Shown here: positions 20,370 to 29,675 of the stretch, in pieces
Layout of the letters: the number at the start of each line of letters is the position of its first letter
Position numbering within the stretch: the first letter of the stretch is position 1
From: Herbaspirillum sp. LeCh32-8
Lineage (GTDB): Bacteria > Pseudomonadota > Gammaproteobacteria > Burkholderiales > Burkholderiaceae_D
Length of the DNA: 64,000 nucleotides
Reading direction: 5' to 3'
NCBI RefSeq assembly: GCF_017814915.1
Contig: NZ_JAGIPZ010000006.1
Location: 124,001-188,000, forward strand
The notes under the pieces: model-generated
What the model was told of the DNA's origin: nothing
Databases searched by the model: none
What the model saw: the letters and a program-made list of their open reading frames with translations, nothing else
Made by a program: the position numbers and the translations under genes

Positions 20370-22664
20370 ATGATTGCCCGCCATCCGTCTCATGCACGTG
20401 CTTCGCTCTCCACTTCGTCTTCCCGCCGCGCATTGCGCGCAAGTCTCTTCATTTCCGCGACGGCCGCGCTGATCGCTTCCTCGTTGGCCCAGGCAGCGCC
20501 CACCGGCGCGGCTGATGCCTTGCGCAAGCTGGCCGACGACACTTGGATCCAGCGCCGCGAAACGCTCTCCGCGCTGGGCTTCACCACGCCGCTGGTGCTG
20601 GCCTCCAACGACAGCAGCCGCGAGATCTATCTGCCGGTGCCGGCCAACGTGCCGCTGTCGGATGCGACGCTGAAGATGGACGCCAAGTACCTGCGCGCCG
20701 ACGGCGGCCGGACCACCATGGTGCTGTCGGTGGACACCTTCCCCGCCGCCGCGCGCGCCATGACCGCCGACCAGGGCGACGCCAGCCTGACGCTGGGCAT
20801 CGACGGCGCGCCGCGCAGCAACGGCTTCGTGCGCATGTCGGTGAACTGGACCACCATGCTCTCCGGCCTGACCATGTGCTCCGATCCGCGCACGCCCGGC
20901 AACGTGCTGCGCGTGGCGCCGAGCTCGTCCTTCAGCTATCGCTACGACAGCCGCGCCATCGGCGACCTGCGCACCGCCTGGGGCGCGTTGCCGGCGGTGG
21001 CCTCGATCATGGTGGCCGGCAAGGACCTGGACCAGCAATCCTATGACACCGCCTGGCGCATCGGCGTGGCGCTGGAGCGCGCCGGCAAGCACAGTCGCGT
21101 GACCGCATTGCCGCAGGTAGGCGACAAGATCGAGCTGTCGCGCCTGAATGTGCCGGAAGGCCTGAAGTCGGTGCCGGCCTTTGCCGCGCTCGCGGGCAGC
21201 GGCGAACACGTACTGAAGGATCAGGCCGAGCTCGGCGCGCTGATGGCGATCGGCCAGAACGGCGCCGACGGCGAGCTGCGCGGCGACATCGTCGTGGGTG
21301 ACCAGAAACTGCTGGGCGCGATCGACGCCGCCATGAACGCCCTGCAACAGCAGGTGCAGTCGAGCGCGCCGGACGCCGCCGCGGCCTTCGCCGACTGGCG
21401 TCGCCGCGTGCAGCCGCAGAGCGCCGGCCTGGACGGCAAGGAGCTGCGGCTGGCGTCGGCCTTCGGCCATCCGGTGATCCTGGCCGGCCCGCAATCGGGC
21501 ACCGCGTTTGCCAGCATGTTCGACAACTACTGGCGCAACATTAGCGGCTCGCCGACCCTGATCGCGCGCACCGCGCACAAGCCCAATACCGGTGAAGACT
21601 TCATCCTGCTGAAGAACCTGGGCGGCGCGCCCGGCAGCTTCGACGTGATGAGCCGCGCCGACTGGACCGCCTCCTTCGACATCGCCGAGGTCGCCAGCAA
21701 CGGCCGCCTGCCGTCCGAACTGGTGCTGGACGTGTCGGCCGCGCCGGGCGCGGGACGCACGCCGCCGGTGGCGTCGGTGTTCCTCAACGACGTGCTGCTG
21801 GGCGCCAAGAGCCTGCAGGCCAACGGCCAGCGTGAGCGCATCACCGCGCGCATTCCGCCCAACGCCTTGGCGGCGCAGAACCAGCTGCGCGTGGCCTTCG
21901 TGCGCCAGCCCTCCAGCGACAACTGCCGCGAAACCCCGCAAGCCTTCCCGGTGGGCGTGCTGGCTTCCAGCCACGTGAAGCTGGACAAGGCAAAGGACGA
22001 GCCCAACTTCACCGGCATGGTGCGCCGCTTTGCGGCCGGCGCCGAGCTGATGGTGCCGCGTGCGTATCTCAATGACGTGCCGGCCAGCCTGCAGCGCGTG
22101 ATCATGGTCGCGGCCAGCGCCGGCCTGCCGGCCGACAAGACCAAGTTGACCATCGTCGACGACGGCAAGGACGCCGCGCCGGCCGGCGACTTCCTCGCCT
22201 TCGACATTCCCTTCAAGGACAACAAGGGCTTGGTGCAGGTCAAGGGCAACACGCTGGTGATGAACGACAGCTCGGCCAAGCCGATGCTGGACGTGACCGG
22301 CTTCAACCGCCTCGGCATTCTTGAAGTGGCGCAGGCCGGCGGCAAGCAGGGCGTGGTGTGGCGCAGCGTGGGCGAGCAAAAGCCGGTGATCGCCAAGCCG
22401 TTCTCGCTGTCCTCCGGCAATGTGGCGGCGGTGGCGTCCTCGGGTTTGCTATCCGAGATCGACACCAACGACAGCACCGGCCGCGACTACGTGCAGGACG
22501 CGCCCTCGCTGACCATCCCCGACATCCTGTGGTGGGTGGTGCCTCTGACCATCATCGGCCTCTTCATCCTGCTGCTGGTGCTGGCAAGCCGCGCACGTCG
22601 CCGCCGCATGCGTGAGCAGGAGCGCGAGCAAGAGTTGAAGAAGCAGCAAGGACCCGAGCAGTAA
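20370..22664 (+). CDS. BcsB-like periplasmic subunit of a polysaccharide synthase
   Basis: The 764-residue protein has an N-terminal signal sequence (about 1-42, ending near AQAAPTG), a long periplasmic region of the cellulose-synthase BcsB type (carbohydrate-binding jelly-roll and flavodoxin-like parts), and one C-terminal membrane helix (WWVVPLTIIGLFILLLVLA) followed by an Arg-rich cytoplasmic tail. BcsB guides the emerging glycan across the periplasm and anchors to the synthase. The ATG at 20370 follows AGGA; an upstream ATG at 20328 is less suited. It is 17 bases upstream of nfrB. No bcsA or bcsC is present, so I infer that it serves the NfrB synthase. Confidence 0.8.
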   Translation: MIARHPSHARASLSTSSSRRALRASLFISATAALIASSLAQAAPTGAADALRKLADDTWIQRRETLSALGFTTPLVLASNDSSREIYLPVPANVPLSDATLKMDAKYLRADGGRTTMVLSVDTFPAAARAMTADQGDASLTLGIDGAPRSNGFVRMSVNWTTMLSGLTMCSDPRTPGNVLRVAPSSSFSYRYDSRAIGDLRTAWGALPAVASIMVAGKDLDQQSYDTAWRIGVALERAGKHSRVTALPQVGDKIELSRLNVPEGLKSVPAFAALAGSGEHVLKDQAELGALMAIGQNGADGELRGDIVVGDQKLLGAIDAAMNALQQQVQSSAPDAAAAFADWRRRVQPQSAGLDGKELRLASAFGHPVILAGPQSGTAFASMFDNYWRNISGSPTLIARTAHKPNTGEDFILLKNLGGAPGSFDVMSRADWTASFDIAEVASNGRLPSELVLDVSAAPGAGRTPPVASVFLNDVLLGAKSLQANGQRERITARIPPNALAAQNQLRVAFVRQPSSDNCRETPQAFPVGVLASSHVKLDKAKDEPNFTGMVRRFAAGAELMVPRAYLNDVPASLQRVIMVAASAGLPADKTKLTIVDDGKDAAPAGDFLAFDIPFKDNKGLVQVKGNTLVMNDSSAKPMLDVTGFNRLGILEVAQAGGKQGVVWRSVGEQKPVIAKPFSLSSGNVAAVASSGLLSEIDTNDSTGRDYVQDAPSLTIPDILWWVVPLTIIGLFILLLVLASRARRRRMREQEREQELKKQQGPEQ

Positions 22665-22681
22665 GCGGCGGAGCCAGCGAT

Positions 22682-24850
22682 ATGTTTTCCACCGCCAACG
22701 CCACGGCCCAGCTCAATTTCCTGTTCGCCAATTACTATGCGGCGCTGGAAATTGCGGCCGCCGTGGTGGCCGTCCTGATCCTGCTGTCGGCGCTTGACGA
22801 CCTGCTGTTCGACATCTGGTACTGGGCGCGCCGCATCTGGCGCCGCTTCACCATCGAGCGCACGCGCACCCCGCTGACGGTGGAGCAACTGCGCGAGCGC
22901 GACGAGCAGCCCATCGCCATCATGGTGCCGGCCTGGCTGGAGGCCGACGTCATCGCGCAGATGATCGAAGACATGGTGGCGGTGCTGGACTACCAGCGCT
23001 ACCACGTCTTCGTCGGCACCTACATCAACGACCAGGCCACCATCGACGAGGTCGAGCGCATGCGGGTGCGCTACAAGCAGCTGCATCGCGTCGAGGTGCC
23101 GCACGCCGGGCCGACCTGCAAGGCCGACTGCCTGAACTGGGTGGTCAAGGCCATCTTCGCCGGCGAGCAGGAGCTGGGCATGAAGTTCGCCGGCGTGGTC
23201 CTGCACGACAGCGAAGACGTGCTGCACCCGCTGGAGCTGAAGTTCTTCAACTACCTGCTGCCGCGCAAGGACATGATCCAGCTGCCGGTGGCCTCGCTGG
23301 AGCGCGAGTGGTTCGAGCTGGTGGCCGGCACCTACATGGACGAGTTCGCCGAGAGCCATGCCAAGGACATGATGGTGCGCGAAAGCGTGGCCGGCATGGT
23401 GCCCTCGGCCGGCGTGGGCACCTGCTTTTCGCGCAAGGCCCTGAAGGGGCTGATGCAAGAATCCGGCGGCGAGCCCTTCAACATCGCCAGCCTGACCGAG
23501 GACTACGAGGTCGGCACCAAGCTCTCGCAGATGGGCATGCAAACCATCTTCGCGCGCTTCCCCGTGAAATTCACAGTGCGCCGCAAGCCCTGGTTCTTTG
23601 GCGACCGCGACAGCGTGAAGGAGAGCACGCTGGAGATGCCGCTGTCGGTGCGCGAATACTTCCCCGATACCTTCCGACAGGCCTACCGCCAGAAGGCGCG
23701 CTGGGTCATCGGCATCGGTCTGCAGAGCTGGGAGCAGATGGGGTGGAAGGGCTCGCTGGCCGAGCGCTACCTGCTGCTGCACGACCGCAAGGGCGTGGTG
23801 ACCGCCTTCGTCAGCATGCTGGGCTATGTGCTGGCGCTGCAGTTCATCCTGTTCTCGGCGGCCACCACCTTCAACCTGTGGGAGGTGTTCTATCCGCCGC
23901 TCCTGGCCGGCGACGGCTGGTGGCGCACGGTATTGCTGTTGAACGCACTGGCCATGCTCAACCGCGCCGCGCACCGCTTCTACTTCACCGCCGAGCTGTA
24001 CGGCTGGCGTCACGGCCTGATGGCGCTGCCGCGCATGGTGGTGTCCAACTTCGTCAACTTCATGGCGGTGGCGCGCGCCTGGCGCATGTTCCTGCTCTAC
24101 CTGTTCGCGGGCAAGACGCTGGCGTGGGACAAGACCATGCACGACTTCCCCACCGAAGGCATCGCCGCCCGACCGCGCCTGCGCCTGGGCGACCTGCTCA
24201 AGACCTGGCAGGCGGTGGACGACGTCACGCTGGCGCGCGCGCTGGAAGAACAGCGCCGCACCCACCTGCCGCTGGGCACCGTGATGGTGAGCAACGGCTG
24301 GCTGGACGAGGAAACCCTGGCCGAGGCGCTGGCCTATCAGGAGCGCCTGCCGCGCGTGAACCTGACCCGCGAGCTGGTCGAGCAGCATGCCGGCCTGCTG
24401 CCGCATGAAGTCAGCGCCCGCCTGCGCGCGCTGTACATCGGCCCCGGCGTCGATGGCCGTCCCGACGAGGGTTTGGCGCGCGTCGCAGTGGCCAGCGCGT
24501 TGACCGACGAAGGCCGCGCCGAGCTGGAGATCGCGCTCGGCCGTGTGCCCTTTGCCATGGTCGCGCGCGAGTCCGAGATCGCCGCCGGCCTGCGCCTCTT
24601 GCGCGGCCAGCGCAACGCCTTCGACAAGGCGCAAACCGAGGCACGCGTGCCGCTCCTGGGCGACCTGCTGATTGCCAGCGGGCTGCTGTCGCGCGAGACC
24701 TTCGACGCCGCCATGCGGCGCTACCGTCCGGATCGCCACGGGCGCATCGGCGACTACCTGGTCAATGAATCGGTGATCTCGCGCGAGGCCATCGAGCAGG
24801 CCGTCAGTCGCCAGCGCGAGCTGCTGGCGCAGGGCGGGCCATCTGCATGA
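22682..24850 (+). CDS. nfrB: NfrB-like processive glycosyltransferase with c-di-GMP-binding MshEN domain
   Basis: This inner-membrane synthase (722 residues) begins with a membrane helix (about 20-38). Its GT2 domain has DSED (176-179), TEDYEVG (272-278) and QKARW (337-341), the D,D,D,QxxRW set of processive enzymes. Several membrane helices follow (about 370-480). The C-terminus is an MshEN region beginning RLGDLL (501-506) with ALEEQRRTHLPLGTVMV, the Leu/Gly pattern known to bind cyclic di-GMP. E. coli NfrB has the same order and secretes the ManNAc-containing NGR glycan used by phage N4. A GGAG site precedes the ATG. Secretion controlled by c-di-GMP is strongly suggested by homology. Confidence 0.92.
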   Translation: MFSTANATAQLNFLFANYYAALEIAAAVVAVLILLSALDDLLFDIWYWARRIWRRFTIERTRTPLTVEQLRERDEQPIAIMVPAWLEADVIAQMIEDMVAVLDYQRYHVFVGTYINDQATIDEVERMRVRYKQLHRVEVPHAGPTCKADCLNWVVKAIFAGEQELGMKFAGVVLHDSEDVLHPLELKFFNYLLPRKDMIQLPVASLEREWFELVAGTYMDEFAESHAKDMMVRESVAGMVPSAGVGTCFSRKALKGLMQESGGEPFNIASLTEDYEVGTKLSQMGMQTIFARFPVKFTVRRKPWFFGDRDSVKESTLEMPLSVREYFPDTFRQAYRQKARWVIGIGLQSWEQMGWKGSLAERYLLLHDRKGVVTAFVSMLGYVLALQFILFSAATTFNLWEVFYPPLLAGDGWWRTVLLLNALAMLNRAAHRFYFTAELYGWRHGLMALPRMVVSNFVNFMAVARAWRMFLLYLFAGKTLAWDKTMHDFPTEGIAARPRLRLGDLLKTWQAVDDVTLARALEEQRRTHLPLGTVMVSNGWLDEETLAEALAYQERLPRVNLTRELVEQHAGLLPHEVSARLRALYIGPGVDGRPDEGLARVAVASALTDEGRAELEIALGRVPFAMVARESEIAAGLRLLRGQRNAFDKAQTEARVPLLGDLLIASGLLSRETFDAAMRRYRPDRHGRIGDYLVNESVISREAIEQAVSRQRELLAQGGPSA

Positions 24851-24884
24851 CGCTGATCCGGAACAAGAACATGAGAACAAGAAG

Positions 24885-27488
24885 ATGAAAACACACCGAC
24901 CGTCCCCTCTCCATCGTCGTCCTTGCACGGCGCCGCGCCGCTGCGCGCTGGCCCTGCTGCTGGCGTCCGCCTTCGTCGCAGGCGCAGCGCAGGCGCAGAC
25001 CCAAGTGATCCCGCTGCCCTTGTTCGGTCCGGCCTATCGTTTGGCGCAGGATGCCTACCAAGCCGCCGCGCGCGGGGACTTCCGCCGGGCGCAGGCGCAG
25101 TTGCATGAGGCGATACGCCTGCGTCCGGATGCGATGGAGTTGCGCCGCCAGCTGCGCGAGACGCGCGAGCTTGAGCGCAACGGCGCGGCCATGCGCAGCG
25201 CGGTGCGTGGTGCGGGTGATGCCGGCTACAACGACGCCACCGCCGCCTATCGCGCCTACAACGCCAGGCGCTACGAGCAGGCCATCGCGCTGGCGCGCCG
25301 CGCCGTGGAAAAGTCGCCGCGCAACAACGCCTACTGGCTGTTGCTGGGCAATGCACTGATCGAAACCCATGCCTATGGCGACGCCGAGGCGGCACTGGCG
25401 CAAGGCGTCGACAGCGCGCGCGACGCCGGGCCGCTGCGTCGCCGGCAGGTCGAGTTGCGTCGCGAAATGGCGGCGATGCAGGCTGCCGCCGTGTTCCGCG
25501 CGCAGCGCGACAGCGATCCGGGCGCCGAGCTGGACGCCGCGCAGCGCGCGGTCGACTACGCGCCGCAGGAGATGTCGTATCGCCTGATGCTGGTGATCGC
25601 CCTGCTGCGCAACGAGCGCCTGCAGGACGCCGAAGCCGCCGCCGATGAGGCGCGCGCGCGCGACGAATGGCAGGCCGGCCCGCTGCTGCTGCGCGCCTAT
25701 GCGCGCCTGCGCCTGGGTCGCGGCGCCGACGCGCAGAATGACTTCGACCGTGCGCGCGCGCTGGCGCGTCCTGATGAACAGCTGAACGTGCGCCTGCTGC
25801 AGGCGGATGCCGAGCTCGCGCTGCATCGTCCCCAACGCGCGCTCGATGCGTTGGCCGACATTGATGAGGCCGCCGCCACCGACCCGGCGCGTGCCGCGCA
25901 ATTGCGACAGACGCGCCAGCAAGCCAAACAGGATCTGGCGCGCTATCGCCGCGCCGCGCTCTCGCTGGCGGCCGACGAGGCCACGCCGCTGACGGCGCGC
26001 GACTTCCCGGTGCCGGCGCTGGATTGCAACCCGGCTGGCGTCGACGCCGCCAACGGTTGCCGCGTGGCGCCCGGCGCATTGCCGCGCGACGCCGGTTACG
26101 ACAAGGCGTTACTGGCCTACCAGGCGATGGAGCGCAAGGATTACGACGCCGCTGCGGATGAATCGCGTGAAGCGATCGCGCTGTCGCCGCAGAACATGGA
26201 CTACTGCTTGTTGCTGGTCAATGCGCTGGAGTCCGCACAGCGTCTGTCCGAGGCTGAGCAGGCCGCCACCGACGCGCTCAGGCAAGGCACGCCGCAAGAC
26301 GGCAGCTTGCTGGCCCAGCGCGGCGGCATCCGCGAGCGCCTCGGCAATGCCGCCGGCGCGCGTCAGGACTATGCCGATGCCTTGGCGCAAGGCGGCCTGC
26401 CATTGGAGACCGAGATCGACTTGCTGGCGCGCACCGGTCACCAGGCCGAAGCGCGCGAGAAATTCCTGGCCGGGCGCGACGCCGGCGCATTGGACGACCT
26501 GGATGATGTGCAACTGGGCTACCTGGCCGCACGCGCCGGCGAGAACGGCGTGGCTCAACAATCCTTCAGCAAGGCCGACGCTGCCGGAAAGTTGCCCGAT
26601 ACCGCACTGGAAGACGCCGCCTACACCGCCGTCCACAATCGCGACGATCGCAGCGCGCTGGACTGGTTGGCGCGCAGCGTCGATGCCGCCGACGAGGGCC
26701 GTCTCGACAAGACCGCGCAGCAGCGCTTCGACACCCGCCGCAGCATCTCCACCATCGACCGCGAGTTCGGCTTCATCGCGTCGCTTTCGCGCAGCGGCGG
26801 CGGGCCCAGCGCCGGCAACGGCGGCCGTCCCGGCGCCTCCAGCCGCGACAGCACCTGGCAGACCGGCGCCGAGGCTTATTGGCGTCCGTTCGGTTACATG
26901 GATGGGCGCACGGTCGAAGTCTTCGGCCGCGTGTTCCAGACGCTGGACGACAAATCCGGCGGCGCGACCGGCACCCAGACCGCGCAGGCCACTGTGGGCG
27001 CGCGCTGGAAGCCCTTCGCCAGCCAGAACATCGTGCTCTCGCTGGGACGGCTGATTCCGCTCGGCGCGCAATCCAGCGCCGACTGGCTGGCGCAGCTGGC
27101 CTATTCCGACGGCATCGGCACCGACCTGCGCGTGGATCGGGCGTCGTGGTGGACCACCCAGTGGTATGGCGAAGTCGGCCGCTACTTGCGTAACCCGCAG
27201 ACCTACGGCCTGGCGTCGGTGCAGGCCGGCCGCAGTTTCCGGTTGGACAACGTGAGCCCGAACCTGGTGGTGTTCCCGCACCTGACCCTGAACGGCGACT
27301 ACAACTCGTTGAACGGCAACAAGACCGCGTTCGGTTTCGGCCCCGGGGTCAATTTGCGCTACTGGTTCCGCGCCGACCGCTACCACGCGCCGCGCTCCTA
27401 CCTTGATCTGTCGCTGCAATATCGCATCAAGATCGGCGGCGACGATCGCGCCAAGGGATTCTTCCTGACCACCACGTTGTCCTATTGA
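24885..27488 (+). CDS. nfrA: NfrA-like TPR outer-membrane protein (phage N4 receptor homologue)
   Basis: The 867-residue protein has a signal peptide (cleavage near AQAQT, about residue 38), a long periplasmic stretch of TPR-like helical repeats rich in Ala/Arg (about 50-620), and a C-terminal region from about 660 with the aromatic strands of the NfrA C-terminal domain, ending in TTTLSY, a typical outer-membrane beta-signal. In E. coli, NfrA is the outer-membrane channel and phage N4 receptor partner of NfrB. It follows nfrB by 34 bases. The TPR part is the most diverged. Confidence 0.88.
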   Translation: MKTHRPSPLHRRPCTAPRRCALALLLASAFVAGAAQAQTQVIPLPLFGPAYRLAQDAYQAAARGDFRRAQAQLHEAIRLRPDAMELRRQLRETRELERNGAAMRSAVRGAGDAGYNDATAAYRAYNARRYEQAIALARRAVEKSPRNNAYWLLLGNALIETHAYGDAEAALAQGVDSARDAGPLRRRQVELRREMAAMQAAAVFRAQRDSDPGAELDAAQRAVDYAPQEMSYRLMLVIALLRNERLQDAEAAADEARARDEWQAGPLLLRAYARLRLGRGADAQNDFDRARALARPDEQLNVRLLQADAELALHRPQRALDALADIDEAAATDPARAAQLRQTRQQAKQDLARYRRAALSLAADEATPLTARDFPVPALDCNPAGVDAANGCRVAPGALPRDAGYDKALLAYQAMERKDYDAAADESREAIALSPQNMDYCLLLVNALESAQRLSEAEQAATDALRQGTPQDGSLLAQRGGIRERLGNAAGARQDYADALAQGGLPLETEIDLLARTGHQAEAREKFLAGRDAGALDDLDDVQLGYLAARAGENGVAQQSFSKADAAGKLPDTALEDAAYTAVHNRDDRSALDWLARSVDAADEGRLDKTAQQRFDTRRSISTIDREFGFIASLSRSGGGPSAGNGGRPGASSRDSTWQTGAEAYWRPFGYMDGRTVEVFGRVFQTLDDKSGGATGTQTAQATVGARWKPFASQNIVLSLGRLIPLGAQSSADWLAQLAYSDGIGTDLRVDRASWWTTQWYGEVGRYLRNPQTYGLASVQAGRSFRLDNVSPNLVVFPHLTLNGDYNSLNGNKTAFGFGPGVNLRYWFRADRYHAPRSYLDLSLQYRIKIGGDDRAKGFFLTTTLSY

Positions 27489-27511
27489 TTCCACAGACTC
27501 TGGAGAGCGCC

Positions 27512-28390
27512 TTGGCGTCGATCCGACAACTCGGCAGGTCTTTGCGGGGCGCCGCGCTGGCCACAGCGGCGGCGTCGCTGCTGGCCGCCTGCGCCGGCTG
27601 CAATCCCTTCGATGCGGAGGATCATGCGCCGGTGCGCGTGGCGGGCGTGGTGTGGCAGCCCGACAATGCCACCGTCATGCCGCGCGGCAATTGGCAACGG
27701 CTGGGCGCGCATGAGCTGCTGGTGCAATGGAGCGCGGTGGACGGCATGGCCTTCGTGCCCGGCAGCCAGATGCCGCAAGCGCCGCAGATGCCCGACTGGC
27801 ACCGCATCGCCGGCGAACCCTGGGCGCAGGACGTGATCCTCGGCCTGGCCGGCCGCTTCGACGAAAAGGCCGCGCGCGCCGACATCGAACAGCTGGTGGC
27901 TGACTCCATCGAACTGGCCAAGCTGCCCACGCCGCTGCATGTGACGGGCTGGTATTTCCCGGTGGAGATCGACCCCACCTGGGCCGAGGCGCCGCGTCTG
28001 GGCGCGTTGCTGGCCAAGCTGCCGCGGCCGCTGTGGATCACGGTGTATGACAGCGCCAACGTCGGCCCCGATGCGCTGGCCGACGGCCTGATGAAATGGC
28101 TGCCGCCGGATGTGGGCGTGTTCTTCCAGGACGGCGTGGGCGTCTACGCGCGCGAGCCGCGCATCGCCCTGCACTACGCCGACGTGCTGACCAAACGCCT
28201 GGGGCGCGAGCGCGTGCGCATCATCGCCGAGGCCTTCCGGCCGATGCCGGGCGGCGGTTTCCGCAGCGCCACGGCCGACGAGATCCGACCGCAGGTGAAC
28301 CTCTACAAGGGCTACCGCGTTTCCATCTTCGACGGCCCGCATTACCTGCCGGACGCACTGGTGGAGACGCTGAGCCGGCGCCGCGATTGA
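27512..28390 (+). CDS. YbcH-like (DUF4434-type) lipoprotein of the nfr locus
   Basis: The N-terminus ends in a lipobox LLAAC, so the mature protein should be lipid-anchored. The rest has features of a TIM-barrel-like periplasmic protein (GVVWQP, VTGWYFPVEI, WITVYDSAN, VGVFFQDGVG) resembling E. coli YbcH, the neighbour of nfrA there. I place the start at TTG 27512, after TGGAG at good spacing, giving 292 residues; a TTG at 27485 overlapping the nfrA stop is the alternative. The position suggests a role in glycan processing or export, perhaps as a hydrolase, but no catalytic residues can be assigned with confidence. Confidence 0.75.
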   Translation: MASIRQLGRSLRGAALATAAASLLAACAGCNPFDAEDHAPVRVAGVVWQPDNATVMPRGNWQRLGAHELLVQWSAVDGMAFVPGSQMPQAPQMPDWHRIAGEPWAQDVILGLAGRFDEKAARADIEQLVADSIELAKLPTPLHVTGWYFPVEIDPTWAEAPRLGALLAKLPRPLWITVYDSANVGPDALADGLMKWLPPDVGVFFQDGVGVYAREPRIALHYADVLTKRLGRERVRIIAEAFRPMPGGGFRSATADEIRPQVNLYKGYRVSIFDGPHYLPDALVETLSRRRD

Positions 28391-28396
28391 ACGGCG

Positions 28397-28735
28397 TCAG
28401 TCAGTGCTGGATACATCGGCATCGCGCTGCTTGAGCCACACCCCAAAATCCTGAAACGCGCCGACCACCGGGCGCAGCCGTTCGCCTTCTTCGGTGAGCG
28501 CATATTCGACGCGCGGCGGCACCTCGGGATGCACGGTGCGGCTGATGAGGCCGCTTTGCTCCAGCGCGCGCAGGTCCAGCGTCAGCATGCGCTGCGAGAT
28601 GGTCGGCAGGTGGCGGCGCAGTTCGTTGAAGCGTTTGGGGCCGTCGAGCAGGAACCACACCAGCAGCAGACGCCAGCGCCCGCCCAGTACGCGCATCGCC
28701 TCTTCCACGGGACAGCCTGACACGTTGTCTTTCAC
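28397..28735 (-). CDS. HxlR-family transcriptional regulator
   Basis: A 112-residue winged-helix regulator with the HxlR pattern CPVEEAMRVLGGRWRLLLVWFL, FNELRRHLPTISQRMLT and LEQSGLISRTVHPEVPPRVEYALTE split at the wing. The start is GTG at 28735, preceded by the excellent site CGGAGGACGAA. It is divergent from the glutathione transferase gene, and an inverted repeat lies between them at 28753-28778. Regulation of the transferase and of itself is inferred. HxlR proteins often sense electrophiles or quinones through Cys; one Cys lies at residue 8. Confidence 0.92.
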   Translation of the reverse strand: MKDNVSGCPVEEAMRVLGGRWRLLLVWFLLDGPKRFNELRRHLPTISQRMLTLDLRALEQSGLISRTVHPEVPPRVEYALTEEGERLRPVVGAFQDFGVWLKQRDADVSSTD

Positions 28736-28752
28736 TTCGTCCTCCGGTAACA

Positions 28753-28778
28753 AATTTGTGCCTTGCGCACAAACTTTT
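28753..28778. promoter_or_regulatory. Inverted repeat between hxlR-type and GST genes
   Basis: AAATTTGTGC (28753-28762) and GCACAAACTTT (28768-28778) form a near-perfect inverted repeat in the divergent promoter region. It is a candidate operator for the HxlR-family protein. Confidence 0.5.
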
Positions 28779-28842
28779 GCGTTCTTGTGCGCGCGCGCGG
28801 CGGCCGACAGAATACCGGCTTTTCCACCGAGGAGAGCAAGGC

Positions 28843-29469
28843 ATGACATCCGCCCCGACGCTGTTGACGCTGTATTACGCCCCGCATACCTGTTCGCTGT
28901 CGCCGCACATCGTGCTGCGCGAACTGGACCTGCCGTTCACGCTGGTGAAGGTCGACAACCGGAGCAAGCGCACCGAGCATGGCGAGGACTTCCTGGCCAT
29001 CAATCCCAAGGGCTATGTGGCGGCCCTGCAGCTGGCCGACGGCCGCGTGCTGACCGAAGGGCCGGCGATCCTGCAATACCTGGCCGACCTCAAGCCCGAG
29101 GCGGGCATGGCGCCGCCGGCCGGCAGCTGGGAGCGCGCGCGGTTGCAGGAGATGCTGAGTTTCATCACCAGCGAGCTGCATGCCGGCATGAGCCCGCTGT
29201 TCAATGCCGCCTTCGGCGAGGAGGTCAAGCAAGTGTTTCGTGAACGCCTGTTCAAGCGGATGGCGCATGTGGAGCAGGTTCTGCAGGGTTCGCCCTGGCT
29301 GCTGGGCGAGCGCTTCGGCGTGGCCGATGCTTACCTGTTCACGGTGCTGGGCTGGTTGCGCTTCTTCGATATCGGCCTGGAACGCTGGCCGGCGCTGGCG
29401 CGCTTCATGCAGACGGTGGCGCAGCGGCCGTCGGTGCAGGCGGCGTCGGCGGCCGAGGGCGTGGCCTGA
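28843..29469 (+). CDS. Glutathione S-transferase family protein
   Basis: The 208-residue protein has an N-terminal thioredoxin-like glutathione-binding domain (LYYAPHTCSLSPHIVLRELD; NPKGYVAAL; LTEGPAILQYLADL) and an all-helical C-terminal domain ending GERFGVADAYLFTVLGW and ALARFMQTVAQRPSVQAA. This is the GstA/beta-class arrangement; the Cys in HTCS near residue 13 is at the position of the beta-class active-site Cys. The ATG at 28843 is preceded by GAGGAGA. It is divergent from an HxlR regulator, which suggests induction by a toxic electrophile. The substrate is unknown. Confidence 0.93.
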   Translation: MTSAPTLLTLYYAPHTCSLSPHIVLRELDLPFTLVKVDNRSKRTEHGEDFLAINPKGYVAALQLADGRVLTEGPAILQYLADLKPEAGMAPPAGSWERARLQEMLSFITSELHAGMSPLFNAAFGEEVKQVFRERLFKRMAHVEQVLQGSPWLLGERFGVADAYLFTVLGWLRFFDIGLERWPALARFMQTVAQRPSVQAASAAEGVA

Positions 29470-29480
29470 AAAATAAAAAA

Positions 29481-29505
29481 ATGCCGTCCGGTCCCCGGAC
29501 GGCAT
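29481..29505 (-). terminator. Terminator of the first TonB receptor gene, shared with GST
   Basis: ATGCCGTCCGG and CCGGACGGCAT form an 11-bp stem with a 3-base loop. An A-rich run lies to the left, giving a T-tract on the minus strand, so it mainly ends minus-strand transcription. It lies between convergent genes. Confidence 0.7.
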
Positions 29506-29675
29506 GCAAAACCCTTCTCGTTCCGCGGCCAGACCATGGCCGCCGCACCGCTGCTTTGCTTGGGGCGCCGCAACAGTGCGAAGAAAAACAGCTTCTCATC
29601 TACCTTGACCCGCCAACGTCAAAAACGGATCAGGCGCGGGCACTTCTTTCACCCGCCCGTCCCGCGTTCGCCCGC

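Noticed and set aside
19593-22379. A 928-residue open frame on the minus strand across wecB and the bcsB-like gene
   Set aside because: It is antisense to two well-supported genes, rich in His/Arg/Gly as expected for a GC-rich shadow frame, and has no conserved domain.
22487-24928. An 813-residue minus-strand open frame opposite nfrB
   Set aside because: It is a mirror frame of a clear glycosyltransferase gene; its composition (His, Gln, Ala) is typical of antisense frames.
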